In this document: positions 26,185 to 33,574 of the stretch, piece after piece
Layout of the letters: each line of letters begins with the position of its first letter
Numbering within the stretch: the stretch's first letter is position 1
Origin: Candidatus Omnitrophota bacterium
GTDB lineage: Bacteria; Omnitrophota; Gorgyraeia; Gygaellales; Profunditerraquicolaceae
DNA length: 52,341 nt
Assembly (NCBI GenBank): GCA_028712505.1
Contig: JAQTQC010000003.1
Location: forward strand, 53,056-105,396
Direction of reading: 5' to 3'
The notes under the pieces: model-generated
What the model saw: only the letters and a program-made list of their open reading frames with translations
The model's database searches: none
What the model was told of the DNA's origin: nothing
Position numbers and translations under genes: made by a program

Positions 26185-27200
26185 AAGATTTCTCTTCCCA
26201 CGGAACCGGCAACCTTTTTAAGTTCGGTCATAAGACCGGAAAATTTTTCCGGAATAAGCGACTGTTCACCGTCAGAAACAGCCTCCTCTGGATGATTATG
26301 CACCTCAATAATCAAACCATCGCATCCTGCGGCAACAGCTGCCTTTGCCAAGGATGGGACCAACCCCCATTTACCGGCGGCATGAGAGGGGTCAACAATG
26401 ATTGGCAAATGAGATAGTTGTTTGGTTACCGCAACTGCGCTTATATCCAAAGTGTTACGGGTAGAATCTTCAAAAGTTCGAATGCCTCGTTCGCAAAGGA
26501 TCACCGAAAAATTACCTTCACTTAAAATATACTCGGCGGACATAAGCATATCTTTAACAGTGGAAGCCATCCCCCGCTTTAAAAGCACCGGCTTCTTGGT
26601 TGCCCCCACCTCTTTCAATAAATTAAAATTTTGCATATTACGGCAGCCTATCTGCAGGACATCCGCATAATCAGCAACCAGGCCAACATCCCGGGCATCC
26701 ATTACCTCGGTTACAGTAACCAAACCTAACTCATTACCTACTTCCCTGAGCATCTGCAGTCCGGCTTTTCCCAACCCCTGAAAACTATACGGGGATGTCC
26801 TGGGCTTAAAAGCCCCGCCGCGTAAAACAGTCGCTCCGGCTTCTTTTACCTGCCTGCCTATCTCGTATAAACGGTCGATATTCTCAATTGAACACGGCCC
26901 GGCCATGATCACTAAAGGCTTACCGCCAATCTTTACACCCTTGCCGAGCTCGATTATAGAATCCTCTTTTTTAAACTCTCGAGAGACCAGACGGTATGGC
27001 GAAAGCACAGGGATAACTTTCTCGACTCCCGGGAAAACCTCAAGCGGAGTAACCCGTAAAATATCCTCCGGGCCGATAACCCCGATAATCGTCCTCTCCG
27101 CCCCCTTGGAAACATGCGGGTTTAACCCTAGAACCTTAACTTTCTCAATAATGTGGTTGACCTGCGTTTCAGTCGCTTCAGGTTTCAAAACGATAATCAT
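26181..27200 (-). CDS. aroF: 3-deoxy-7-phosphoheptulonate synthase (DAHP synthase, type I-beta)
   Basis: This is the first enzyme of the shikimate pathway, joining phosphoenolpyruvate and erythrose-4-phosphate. The 339-aa protein has an N-terminal ferredoxin-like regulatory domain (1-70, starting MIIVLKPEATETQ) as in the Thermotoga enzyme, where it binds tyrosine or phenylalanine. The barrel follows, with MAGPCSIEN, GAFKPRTSPYSFQGLG, LLKRGMAST and VDPSHAAG. Feedback inhibition in this pathway is therefore likely to act here. Its start overlaps the hisC end by one base. Confidence 0.95.
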   Translation of the reverse strand: MIIVLKPEATETQVNHIIEKVKVLGLNPHVSKGAERTIIGVIGPEDILRVTPLEVFPGVEKVIPVLSPYRLVSREFKKEDSIIELGKGVKIGGKPLVIMAGPCSIENIDRLYEIGRQVKEAGATVLRGGAFKPRTSPYSFQGLGKAGLQMLREVGNELGLVTVTEVMDARDVGLVADYADVLQIGCRNMQNFNLLKEVGATKKPVLLKRGMASTVKDMLMSAEYILSEGNFSVILCERGIRTFEDSTRNTLDISAVAVTKQLSHLPIIVDPSHAAGKWGLVPSLAKAAVAAGCDGLIIEVHNHPEEAVSDGEQSLIPEKFSGLMTELKKVAGSVGREIL

Positions 27201-28309
27201 TAAGATTTCTCCTTGAGCACTTTTCTTAAAACACGGATAAATCTTTCGTTTTCTTTTTGAGTACCGATGGTTACGCGGATAAAATCTTTTAGACCATATT
27301 GCTCCATGTCCCGGACGATCACCCCAAACTTCAACATAGCTTTAAAAACCTCCAAGCCATCTCTTCCGGTATCAATAAGGATAAAATTAGAAACTGACGA
27401 CAAAAAACCCAGCCCCATTTTAGAGAGCTCTTTGTAAATAAAGTTCTTTCCCTCTAAGACCAGTCGACGGGTCCTCTTAAGGAATTCCTTATCGTCTAAA
27501 GCCGCCAATCCGCCTTCTTGCGCCAGGTTATTAACATTGAATGGCTGTCTGACTCTTTCCATATAAGAGATAAGCTCGCTATCAGCCATAGCATAACCCA
27601 AACGCAGACCCGCTAAACCAAAACTCTTGGAAAAAGTCTTAAGAATAATCACCTTCTTTTTTCTTCTTAAATAGCTGATCGAATCCGGGTAATCATCGAC
27701 ATCGACAAAATTATCATATGCTTCGTCAAAAACAACCAGGACTGATTCAGGCAGGGCATTTAAGAAATCCGCCATTTCATATTTAGTTACGTATGTGCCG
27801 GTTGGGTTATTCGGATTAGCTATAAAAACCAACTTGGTCTTTCTGTCCACCAGCTTGAGTATCGCGTCTAAATCGTATTTAAAATAACGCAGCGGAGCTT
27901 TTTTAATCTTACGGTCATTAACCTGGGCGATAATCTCATATTCCAGGAAAGTGGTTTCCGATGTAACAATGTTCTCATCTGGTTCAACAAAAGTTTTGAT
28001 TACTACGTCAATAAGTTCATCGGAACCATTGCCGAGAATAAAATTTTCTTTCTCCAGAGAGAAATATTTAGCCAGACGCTTTTTAAGATAAAATCCCTGC
28101 GAATCCGGGTAACGATTAACCCGCAAAAGGCATTTTTTTATAGCGCTGATTGCCTTAGGAGACGCCCCAAAGGGATTCTCATTAGAAGCAAGCTTGATCA
28201 CATCTTTTAAGCCTAATTGCCTCTTGGTCTCTTCAATCGGTTTTCCACCAATATAAGGTTTTATATTCAACACGCTTTCACGCACTAATTCCTTCACTTT
28301 ATTTATCAT
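27200..28309 (-). CDS. hisC: HisC-family aminotransferase, probably aromatic/histidinol-phosphate
   Basis: This is a PLP-dependent class I/II aminotransferase of 369 aa. Visible motifs are LASNENPFGASP, the PLP lysine in TFSKSFGLAGLRLGYA, and NPNNPTGTYV. The frame extends to 28351, but the ATG at 28309 overlaps the pheA stop (ATGA) and starts MINKVKELVRESV, as expected for the family. The family is named for histidine synthesis, but here it sits between pheA and aroF. In this context it probably makes phenylalanine or tyrosine from the keto acids, perhaps also serving histidine synthesis. Confidence 0.92.
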   Translation of the reverse strand: MINKVKELVRESVLNIKPYIGGKPIEETKRQLGLKDVIKLASNENPFGASPKAISAIKKCLLRVNRYPDSQGFYLKKRLAKYFSLEKENFILGNGSDELIDVVIKTFVEPDENIVTSETTFLEYEIIAQVNDRKIKKAPLRYFKYDLDAILKLVDRKTKLVFIANPNNPTGTYVTKYEMADFLNALPESVLVVFDEAYDNFVDVDDYPDSISYLRRKKKVIILKTFSKSFGLAGLRLGYAMADSELISYMERVRQPFNVNNLAQEGGLAALDDKEFLKRTRRLVLEGKNFIYKELSKMGLGFLSSVSNFILIDTGRDGLEVFKAMLKFGVIVRDMEQYGLKDFIRVTIGTQKENERFIRVLRKVLKEKS

Positions 28310-29367
28310 TCTCCTACAGGATAAGATCCCAATATTTTCAAATATATACACCTACGTTCTAATTCATCCAACGCCTTTTTAATCTTATAATCATCCTGAT
28401 GCCCTAAAATATCGACAAAGAAATAATATTCCCATGCCTTCCTCTTTGACGGCCTCGACTCAATCTTTGTAAGATTAACCCCGTACTTGCGAAAAGGCAA
28501 AAGCATATCATATAAAGCACCCACCCTATCTTTGATTGAAAAAAGCAACGAGGTCTTATCTTGCCCTGTGCGCGCCGCCACGTTCTTCCCGATCACCAGA
28601 AAACGGGTCGCGTTCTTCAATGAATCTTGAATACCGCTTGCCAACACCTTGAGCCCATACACCTTAGAGGCTAAAAGAGAGGCGATTGCCGCACTATTCC
28701 TTTCCTTCTTTGCCAATTCCGCCGCCCGGGTAGTGCTAGATACATCCACTAATTCAGCAGCGGGTAAATTCTTTTGCAGCCAGATACGACATTGACCAAA
28801 AACCTGCGGATTTGAATATACCTTTTTGATCTTATTCTTCGCACAATTCGCTAATAAATTATGCGATACATTCAAGATCACCTGGGAGCAAATTTTTAAA
28901 TCTGAATCCACCAACATATCCAAGGTATGGGTTACCGCACCCTCTACGGAATTCTCAACAGGAACCACGCCGTAATCTGCAGCTCCTCTTTCAACCTCAA
29001 GGAATACTTCCGGAATACTTCCACAGGCAACAAATTTAACCTGAGAACCAAATCTTTTCAGGGCTGCCAGATTGCTAAAGGAAGCCTCTGGCCCCATATA
29101 AGCAATCTTTAAAAGTTTTTCTAGGGCCAAACTGGCAGACATAATCTCACGATATATCGCCTCAAGCGCCTTCTTGTTCAAAGGCCCCTTATTTAGAAAA
29201 GAGGCCTTACGCAAAACCTGCATCTCTCTTTCGGGTGAATAAATACTCATGCCGTTATTAATCTTTTCGTTGCCGATTTCCTTTGTGACCTTGGCGCGTA
29301 AATTCAGCAAGTTGATCAATTTGCGGTCGAGTATATCAATTTTCCTGCGCATCTTTTCCAGAGTCAT
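28306..29367 (-). CDS. pheA: Bifunctional chorismate mutase/prephenate dehydratase (P-protein)
   Basis: This 353-aa protein has three domains: an AroQ-type chorismate mutase (1-85, MRRKIDILDRKLINLLNLRA), a prephenate dehydratase (about 88-265, from IAYMGPEASFSNLAA to the TRF motif in NATRFLVIG) and a C-terminal ACT domain (about 275-350, with GALYDMLLPF and KIESRPSK) that usually senses phenylalanine. GGAGG six bases before the ATG supports the start, which lies 32 bases within scpB. Confidence 0.96.
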   Translation of the reverse strand: MTLEKMRRKIDILDRKLINLLNLRAKVTKEIGNEKINNGMSIYSPEREMQVLRKASFLNKGPLNKKALEAIYREIMSASLALEKLLKIAYMGPEASFSNLAALKRFGSQVKFVACGSIPEVFLEVERGAADYGVVPVENSVEGAVTHTLDMLVDSDLKICSQVILNVSHNLLANCAKNKIKKVYSNPQVFGQCRIWLQKNLPAAELVDVSSTTRAAELAKKERNSAAIASLLASKVYGLKVLASGIQDSLKNATRFLVIGKNVAARTGQDKTSLLFSIKDRVGALYDMLLPFRKYGVNLTKIESRPSKRKAWEYYFFVDILGHQDDYKIKKALDELERRCIYLKILGSYPVGE

Positions 29368-29956
29368 TTTTAACCTCCAAATTCGCCTCAGGTATCTCTT
29401 CTATATCATCAGCCTTGTTTTCTGCTTCTTTGGCCAGGGCATTAAACTCATCCATCTTAGGAAGATCATCCAAAGACTTCAAACCAAAGTGCTCCAAGAA
29501 TTGACGGGTAGTCCCAAAAACAAAAGGTCTACCGGCTATCTTCTTCCTGCCGCAGATACGGATCAAATTCTTATCCAAAAGGCTTTTCATCACACCGTCA
29601 ACATTTACATTACGCAGAGATTCAATCTCTGATTTAGTCAACGGTTGTTTATAAGCGATAATCGCCAGGCTTTCCAGGGCGGGTTTGGATAACTTATCGC
29701 TAAAGCGATACTTAAAAAGTTTTTTTAAAAAAGGCGAAAAAACAGTTGCGGCAATCATTTGAAAGCCACCGGCGATCTCGACTATACGCAAACCCCGGTT
29801 CTGTATTTCGTATTCGGACTTTAATTCATCGATAACTTTGCGCACGCTTGGTGCATCCGGAATGCCCAATACCTTTTTTATCTGCTCGATAGTCACCGGT
29901 TTTTCCGAAACAAAGATCAAAGCTTCAATTGCTGATTTTAAATTATTCTCTTCCAT
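29336..29956 (-). CDS. scpB: Segregation and condensation protein B
   Basis: ScpB is the winged-helix partner of SMC and ScpA in chromosome condensation. The 206-aa protein has the two typical WHD units: KSAIEALIFVSEKPVTIEQI at the start and LAIIAYKQPLTKSEIESLRN, then FVFGTTRQFLEHFGL. The last 40 residues are acidic and likely disordered. scpA is not adjacent, which is unusual but not rare. It follows ruvA by 8 bases, where many genomes have ruvB. Confidence 0.94.
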   Translation of the reverse strand: MEENNLKSAIEALIFVSEKPVTIEQIKKVLGIPDAPSVRKVIDELKSEYEIQNRGLRIVEIAGGFQMIAATVFSPFLKKLFKYRFSDKLSKPALESLAIIAYKQPLTKSEIESLRNVNVDGVMKSLLDKNLIRICGRKKIAGRPFVFGTTRQFLEHFGLKSLDDLPKMDEFNALAKEAENKADDIEEIPEANLEVKNDSGKDAQEN

Positions 29957-29964
29957 TATTCCCT

Positions 29965-30588
29965 TTAACTTAGGCGTGATTGTTTATAAACTAAATTGAG
30001 CAACTCTTCTGTTGTATCCACCCGGTGGTTTGAATCCAGGACCTTCTTGATCATAGCAATGGCTTCAGCCCGTTTATATTGCAATTGCAAAAGGACATCT
30101 AAAGCCTCTTCGGATATACCTTTTGCTGAAGCCTTTACCTGTAGATTGTGATCTCGGATTAAGCCAAATTTTCCAACTTTATTTTGCAGCTTGGCTACGA
30201 TTTCTTTGGCTCTCTGCTCTCCTATTCCAGGAAGTGACTTAAGAAAACCCAGGTCACCCTCATCAATCGCCCGGGCGATTGATGAAATGGGTTTATTCAA
30301 TGCTTTAAGTGCCGCGCGCGGCCCAATACCAGAAACAGTGATAAAAACTTCAAAGAAATCTTTTTCCACCTGGCTAAGGAATCCAATCAATATCGGTACA
30401 CTTTTAGACTGCTCGACTTGATGGTAATGATAGGTCAACATGGCAATCTTGCCGTCTGTACTACAAGATTCATCGATGCGTTGCATAACACAGGCCGGGA
30501 CAAAAACGTTATAACCAATCCCGTCCAAATCCAGGATAAGATAATTATCTCCTTTTTCCGAAATTTTCCCTGAAATCCTAGAAATCAT
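29965..30588 (-). CDS. ruvA: Holliday junction DNA helicase subunit RuvA
   Basis: RuvA binds the four-way junction and loads RuvB. The 207-aa protein has domain I (MISRISGKISEKGDNYLILD), two helix-hairpin-helix units (ISGIGPRAALKAL and LPGIGEQRAKEIVAKL) and a C-terminal domain III for RuvB contact. It overlaps ruvC by four bases. ruvB is not in this window. A 26-bp perfect palindrome lies inside the gene at 30260-30285. Confidence 0.96.
   Translation of the reverse strand: MISRISGKISEKGDNYLILDLDGIGYNVFVPACVMQRIDESCSTDGKIAMLTYHYHQVEQSKSVPILIGFLSQVEKDFFEVFITVSGIGPRAALKALNKPISSIARAIDEGDLGFLKSLPGIGEQRAKEIVAKLQNKVGKFGLIRDHNLQVKASAKGISEEALDVLLQLQYKRAEAIAMIKKVLDSNHRVDTTEELLNLVYKQSRLS
30260..30285. 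repeat. 26-bp perfect palindrome inside ruvA
   Basis: Thirteen bases starting TCATCAATCGCCC are followed at once by their exact reverse complement. As a result both strands encode the peptide SSIARAIDE. It lies in the segment between the two helix-hairpin-helix regions of RuvA. Chance expectation for a perfect 26-bp palindrome in 52 kb is well below one. It could be a dimeric-protein site, a cruciform, or chance allowed by codon choice. Confidence 0.9.
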
Positions 30589-31067
30589 ATCTTTGACTTT
30601 ATAATATAGCTATGTGCTATAGCCAAGGCTAAAGCATCGGTAACATCCATGTAGCGTGGTAAAGTTTCTAAACCCAGGGAATTGGCAACCATCCTCTGTA
30701 CCTGAGCTTTAGATGCCAACCCCTTTCCTACAATCGCTTTTTTTATGCGGGTAGCGCTGTATTCAAAAAAAGGGATACCCTTGCTAGCCGCTGCCAAACA
30801 GATAACCCCTCTTGCCTGCCCTAAAATATAGGAAGTCGTGGGATGGCGGTAATGTGAATATATTTTCTCAAGCACCAGGCAATGAGGATGTGTATCCTCG
30901 ATTAATTTAATGACTCCCCGGTATATTTTATCTAACCGTTTCGAAGTATCTTCTTTTGCCCGAGTCTGGATTATTCCTGCTTCATGCAAAAATAAGCGGC
31001 CCCGGCTAACCTGGATAACGCCATAGCCGGTAATAGCCAGAGCAGGATCAATCCCCAGGATAATCAT
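30585..31067 (-). CDS. ruvC: Holliday junction resolvase RuvC
   Basis: This 160-aa RNase H-fold endonuclease cuts Holliday junctions. The four acidic residues are in place: D7 (LGIDPALAITGYG), E67 (VLEKIY), D141 and D144 (MDVTDALALAIAH). The start overlaps the yebC stop as ATGA, the common yebC-ruvC-ruvA order. Confidence 0.96.
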   Translation of the reverse strand: MIILGIDPALAITGYGVIQVSRGRLFLHEAGIIQTRAKEDTSKRLDKIYRGVIKLIEDTHPHCLVLEKIYSHYRHPTTSYILGQARGVICLAAASKGIPFFEYSATRIKKAIVGKGLASKAQVQRMVANSLGLETLPRYMDVTDALALAIAHSYIIKSKI

Positions 31068-31819
31068 TCCTCAGAAGCAACCTCGTTCATAATTTCATCC
31101 GGAATATCGAAGTTGGCATAAACCTGCTGCACGTCATCGTGATCTTCCAGGGCTTCTATTAAACCTAAGACCTGTTTTGCTTCATTACCGGAAACTTTTA
31201 CAGTAGAAGACGGAATCATGGTTAATTCGGCATCTTCCCATTTAATTCCTTTATCCTGCAACGCCTGCTTAACCTTTTCCAGGTCCTGAACAGAAGTATA
31301 AATTTCATACATATTATCTTCATGTTTCATATCTTCAGCCCCGGCATCCAAAACTATATTCATAAGCTCATCTTCTTTAATCGTTTCCTTTGGAACCGAG
31401 ACATATCCTTTTTGGGTAAACATCCAGCTTACCGAACCGGCACCAGCCATGTTCCCACCCCTTTTTGACACAATATTGCGTAACTCCGCAGTAGAACGGT
31501 TTTTATTATCAGTGAGTGAATCGATTAGAATAGCAACACCGCCCGGGCCATAAGCTTCATACATCACCGCCTCATATACTACGCCAGGCAACTCTCCGGT
31601 TCCCCGCTTAATTGCCATCTTCACGTTATCCGAAGGCATATTCGCTTCTTTAGCTTTCTGCATTATCGCACGCAGACGAGGATTACTATCCGGGTTGCCT
31701 CCTCCATCCCTGGCAACTACGGTAAGCTCTTTAATGATTTTCGTAAAAGTTGCGCCACGTTTTGCGTCAGCAATACCTTTTTTACCTTTATTTGTCTTCC
31801 ATTTAGAATGACCTGACAT
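31064..31819 (-). CDS. yebC: YebC/PmpR family DNA-binding or translation-related protein
   Basis: This 251-aa protein is of the YebC/TACO1 family, with the invariant start MSGHSKWKTNKGKKGIADAK and the segments AIMQKAKEANMPSDNVKMAI, AYGPGGVAILIDSLTDNKNR and NMAGAGSVSWMF. Family members were described as transcription regulators, and more recent work links them to translation of difficult peptide sequences. A strong AGGAGGAA ribosome site precedes the ATG. It follows the RNase P RNA gene by 48 bases and leads the ruvCA block. Confidence 0.95.
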   Translation of the reverse strand: MSGHSKWKTNKGKKGIADAKRGATFTKIIKELTVVARDGGGNPDSNPRLRAIMQKAKEANMPSDNVKMAIKRGTGELPGVVYEAVMYEAYGPGGVAILIDSLTDNKNRSTAELRNIVSKRGGNMAGAGSVSWMFTQKGYVSVPKETIKEDELMNIVLDAGAEDMKHEDNMYEIYTSVQDLEKVKQALQDKGIKWEDAELTMIPSSTVKVSGNEAKQVLGLIEALEDHDDVQQVYANFDIPDEIMNEVASEE

Positions 31820-31867
31820 AACTTCCTCCTTAATTGTCTATCCTGTTTTTGTTCTTAATAAAATTAC

Positions 31868-32209
31868 AGCAGGCAGAATAAGCCGGGTTCTGTCTTGATG
31901 CGAATTTGCGCATCGATTAGTGGCTATTCCTCTCAATCAGCGCGTTACCACGCCAACTTTAGCAGCTTACCCGAGATTTTCTTTTCGCCCAAAAGCGAAA
32001 AATCGCGCCGGATGAGCGCTTATCTCCTATTCTACATTGCTCCACGCAGAGATTGCCGCGTTTCACCTCGCTAGCCTTTCGGCTGCTACTCGTCTCTGTG
32101 GCTCTAATCCGCATGTCTATTCAACATGGGCGGGAATTACCCACTGCGTTATCCTCTGGAGCCCGGACTTTCCTCCCTATTCACATAGGGCAGCCACATC
32201 CTGCCTGCT
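31868..32209 (-). ncRNA. rnpB: RNase P RNA (bacterial type A)
   Basis: The minus strand holds the universal RNase P RNA boxes: GAGGAAAGTCCGGGCTCC near the 5' end, GTGAAACGCGGCAA and GGAGCAA in the middle, and AGACAGAACCCGGCTTA near the 3' end. The ends pair as helix P1 (AGCAGGCAG with CTGCCTGCT), which fixes the limits to within a few bases and gives about 342 nt. The 5' end coincides with the last base of the rnhA stop codon, so RNase P RNA is probably cut from, or initiated within, the rnhA transcript. It processes tRNA 5' ends. Apart from the RNA there is no other gene between 31820 and 32208. Confidence 0.95.
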
Positions 32210-32616
32210 TATTTCTTCAATGCTTCCTTGATCGCTGCTGTTGCCAATCTGTCCGCGCAAGCATTCTCTTCCCGCGGAATATGATTAACCAAAACTTTTT
32301 TAAAACCGTTCAAAAGACGCACAGCTCGTTCATAAAGACCTATCAAACCTTCATGCCTGACCTTATAAACCCTGTTGATTTGTCTGGCCAGGAGCTGGCT
32401 ATCGGTATTAATCTTTAAAGTCTCAGCTTTTAATAATAAAGCCTCTTCCAACGCATATATGAGAGCGGTATATTCTGCTATATTATTCGTAGCTTGACCA
32501 ATATAATTAGAAATCTCTTTGATTAAGCGGCCATCTTCATAGATTACAATCCCCACTCCGCTATGCCCCGGATTACCCTTTGAGGCACCATCAATATAGA
32601 TATCTAGACAATTCAT
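32209..32616 (-). CDS. rnhA: Ribonuclease HI family protein
   Basis: This 135-aa RNase H-fold nuclease is specific for RNA in RNA-DNA hybrids. The DEDD catalytic set is complete: D9 (IYIDGASKGNPG), E48 (NIAEYTAL), D72 (NTDSQLL) and D122 (NACADRLA). It is of the short type without a hybrid-binding domain, close to the reverse-transcriptase-like RNase H of Gram-positives. The start overlaps the zinc-ribbon gene by four bases, and the stop codon touches the RNase P RNA. Confidence 0.93.
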   Translation of the reverse strand: MNCLDIYIDGASKGNPGHSGVGIVIYEDGRLIKEISNYIGQATNNIAEYTALIYALEEALLLKAETLKINTDSQLLARQINRVYKVRHEGLIGLYERAVRLLNGFKKVLVNHIPREENACADRLATAAIKEALKK

Positions 32617-33332
32617 TCTGCGATATAGAAAATACGGTTACACACTTCACAGGTAACAATATGTTCGTACATTTTGATCAAATTAATCACTTGGGGAGGC
32701 ACTAACATATGACATCCGCCACAGGAATTGTCCAAAACCGTAACAATCGCCAGTCCTCCGCGGCTTGAGAGTATCTTATCGTATTCGGCCAGCATTTTAG
32801 GGTCAACCCCTGGCGTGATCTGTTTTCTTTGAGCCTGCAGCTGATTTAAACGTTCGTCAATCTCCTTTACGCGTAATTCGACCTTTTTTTTCTCATCCAG
32901 GAAAATCTTCTCTTCTGCCTTTAATTTAATATTTTCCTGTTCAATTTTTTCTTTTATCTTATCCGAATCCTCGAATGATATGAGTATTTTCTCCTCAATC
33001 AAAGAACCATCGGCTTTAGTATCAGCAATCTGCTGTAGCATAGTTTGGAATTCTTTATTGGTCTTTAAAGAATACAGCTGACCTTGAAGCTTTTTCACTG
33101 CTTCGGCATTAGCCGCCAATTCCAGTTCCTTTTCCTTGCGTTGTTTTTGCAGTTCCAGGGATTCTTTTTCAAGAGACATCAAATTCTGCTTCTTAGCCTC
33201 GAAGGATTCCTCTATCGCCTTTATCTCTAAAGGCTTAGCTTCTTTTTCGTTTTTCAAAGCGTAAATCTCGCTATCTAACTCCTGCAGCTTTACTAAACCC
33301 ATAATTTGCGCTTTCAAATCGACAGTGGCCAA
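32613..33332 (-). CDS. Coiled-coil protein with C4-type zinc ribbon (COG1579-like)
   Basis: This 239-aa protein has residues about 5-185 forming a long charged coiled coil and a C-terminal zinc ribbon with C-x2-C pairs in CGGCHMLVPP and CEVCNRIFY. The start is TTG at 33332, supported by AGGAG five bases before, and no better ATG is nearby. The family is often found near nif3-like and RNase H genes, as here, but its biochemical role is unknown. A link to nucleic-acid binding or cell-envelope function has been suggested by context only. It is the first gene after the two tRNAs. Confidence 0.88.
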   Translation of the reverse strand: MATVDLKAQIMGLVKLQELDSEIYALKNEKEAKPLEIKAIEESFEAKKQNLMSLEKESLELQKQRKEKELELAANAEAVKKLQGQLYSLKTNKEFQTMLQQIADTKADGSLIEEKILISFEDSDKIKEKIEQENIKLKAEEKIFLDEKKKVELRVKEIDERLNQLQAQRKQITPGVDPKMLAEYDKILSSRGGLAIVTVLDNSCGGCHMLVPPQVINLIKMYEHIVTCEVCNRIFYIAE

Positions 33333-33356
33333 TTTTTCTCCTGGTTATAAATTATT

Positions 33357-33430
33357 TGGGCGATAGAGGACTCGAACCTCTGACATCTACAATGTGAATG
33401 TAGCGCTCTAACCAACTGAGCCAATCGCCC
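33357..33430 (-). tRNA. tRNA-Val (CAC)
   Basis: The minus strand forms a 74-nt cloverleaf: acceptor GGGCGAT/ATCGCCC, D-stem GCTC/GAGC, anticodon stem CTACA/TGTAG with loop TTCACAT (anticodon CAC, codon GUG) and T-stem AGAGG/CCTCT. The discriminator is A. CCA is not encoded. It is transcribed after the upstream CAU tRNA, 15 bases away. Confidence 0.95.
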
Positions 33431-33445
33431 ATAGAAAATCTACTA

Positions 33446-33519
33446 TGGGCCCACAGGGACTCGAACCCCGGACCAATTGATTATGAGTCAACTGCTCTAA
33501 CCGACTGAGCTATGGGCCC
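33446..33519 (-). tRNA. tRNA with CAU anticodon (Ile2 or Met)
   Basis: A 74-nt cloverleaf on the minus strand: acceptor GGGCCCA/TGGGCCC, D-stem GCTC/GAGC, anticodon stem GTTGA/TCAAT with loop CTCATAA, T-stem CGGGG/CCCTG, discriminator A, no encoded CCA. The anticodon is CAU. The acceptor start GGGCCCATAGCTCAG and the GGTCC variable region resemble lysidine-modified tRNA-Ile2. With another CAU tRNA at 63-139, one being Met and one Ile2 is plausible. Features of initiator tRNA are absent. Confidence 0.9.
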
Positions 33520-33533
33520 TAAAATAATACTAT

Positions 33534-33562
33534 ATAATACTATTTTTAGCGGTTTTTAGCAA
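33534..33562 (-). promoter_or_regulatory. Promoter of the two-tRNA unit
   Basis: -35 TTGCTA (33557-33562), 17-base spacer, -10 TATTAT (33534-33539) on the minus strand, 14 bases before the 5' end of the CAU tRNA. It lies within the gap after the PAS/GGDEF/HD-GYP gene. Confidence 0.7.
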
Positions 33563-33574
33563 GTTAAAAAGGAA

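Noticed and set aside
33446-33519. Initiator tRNA-fMet
   Set aside because: The 1-72 position is a G-C pair and the anticodon stem lacks three consecutive G-C pairs, so the initiator hallmarks are missing.
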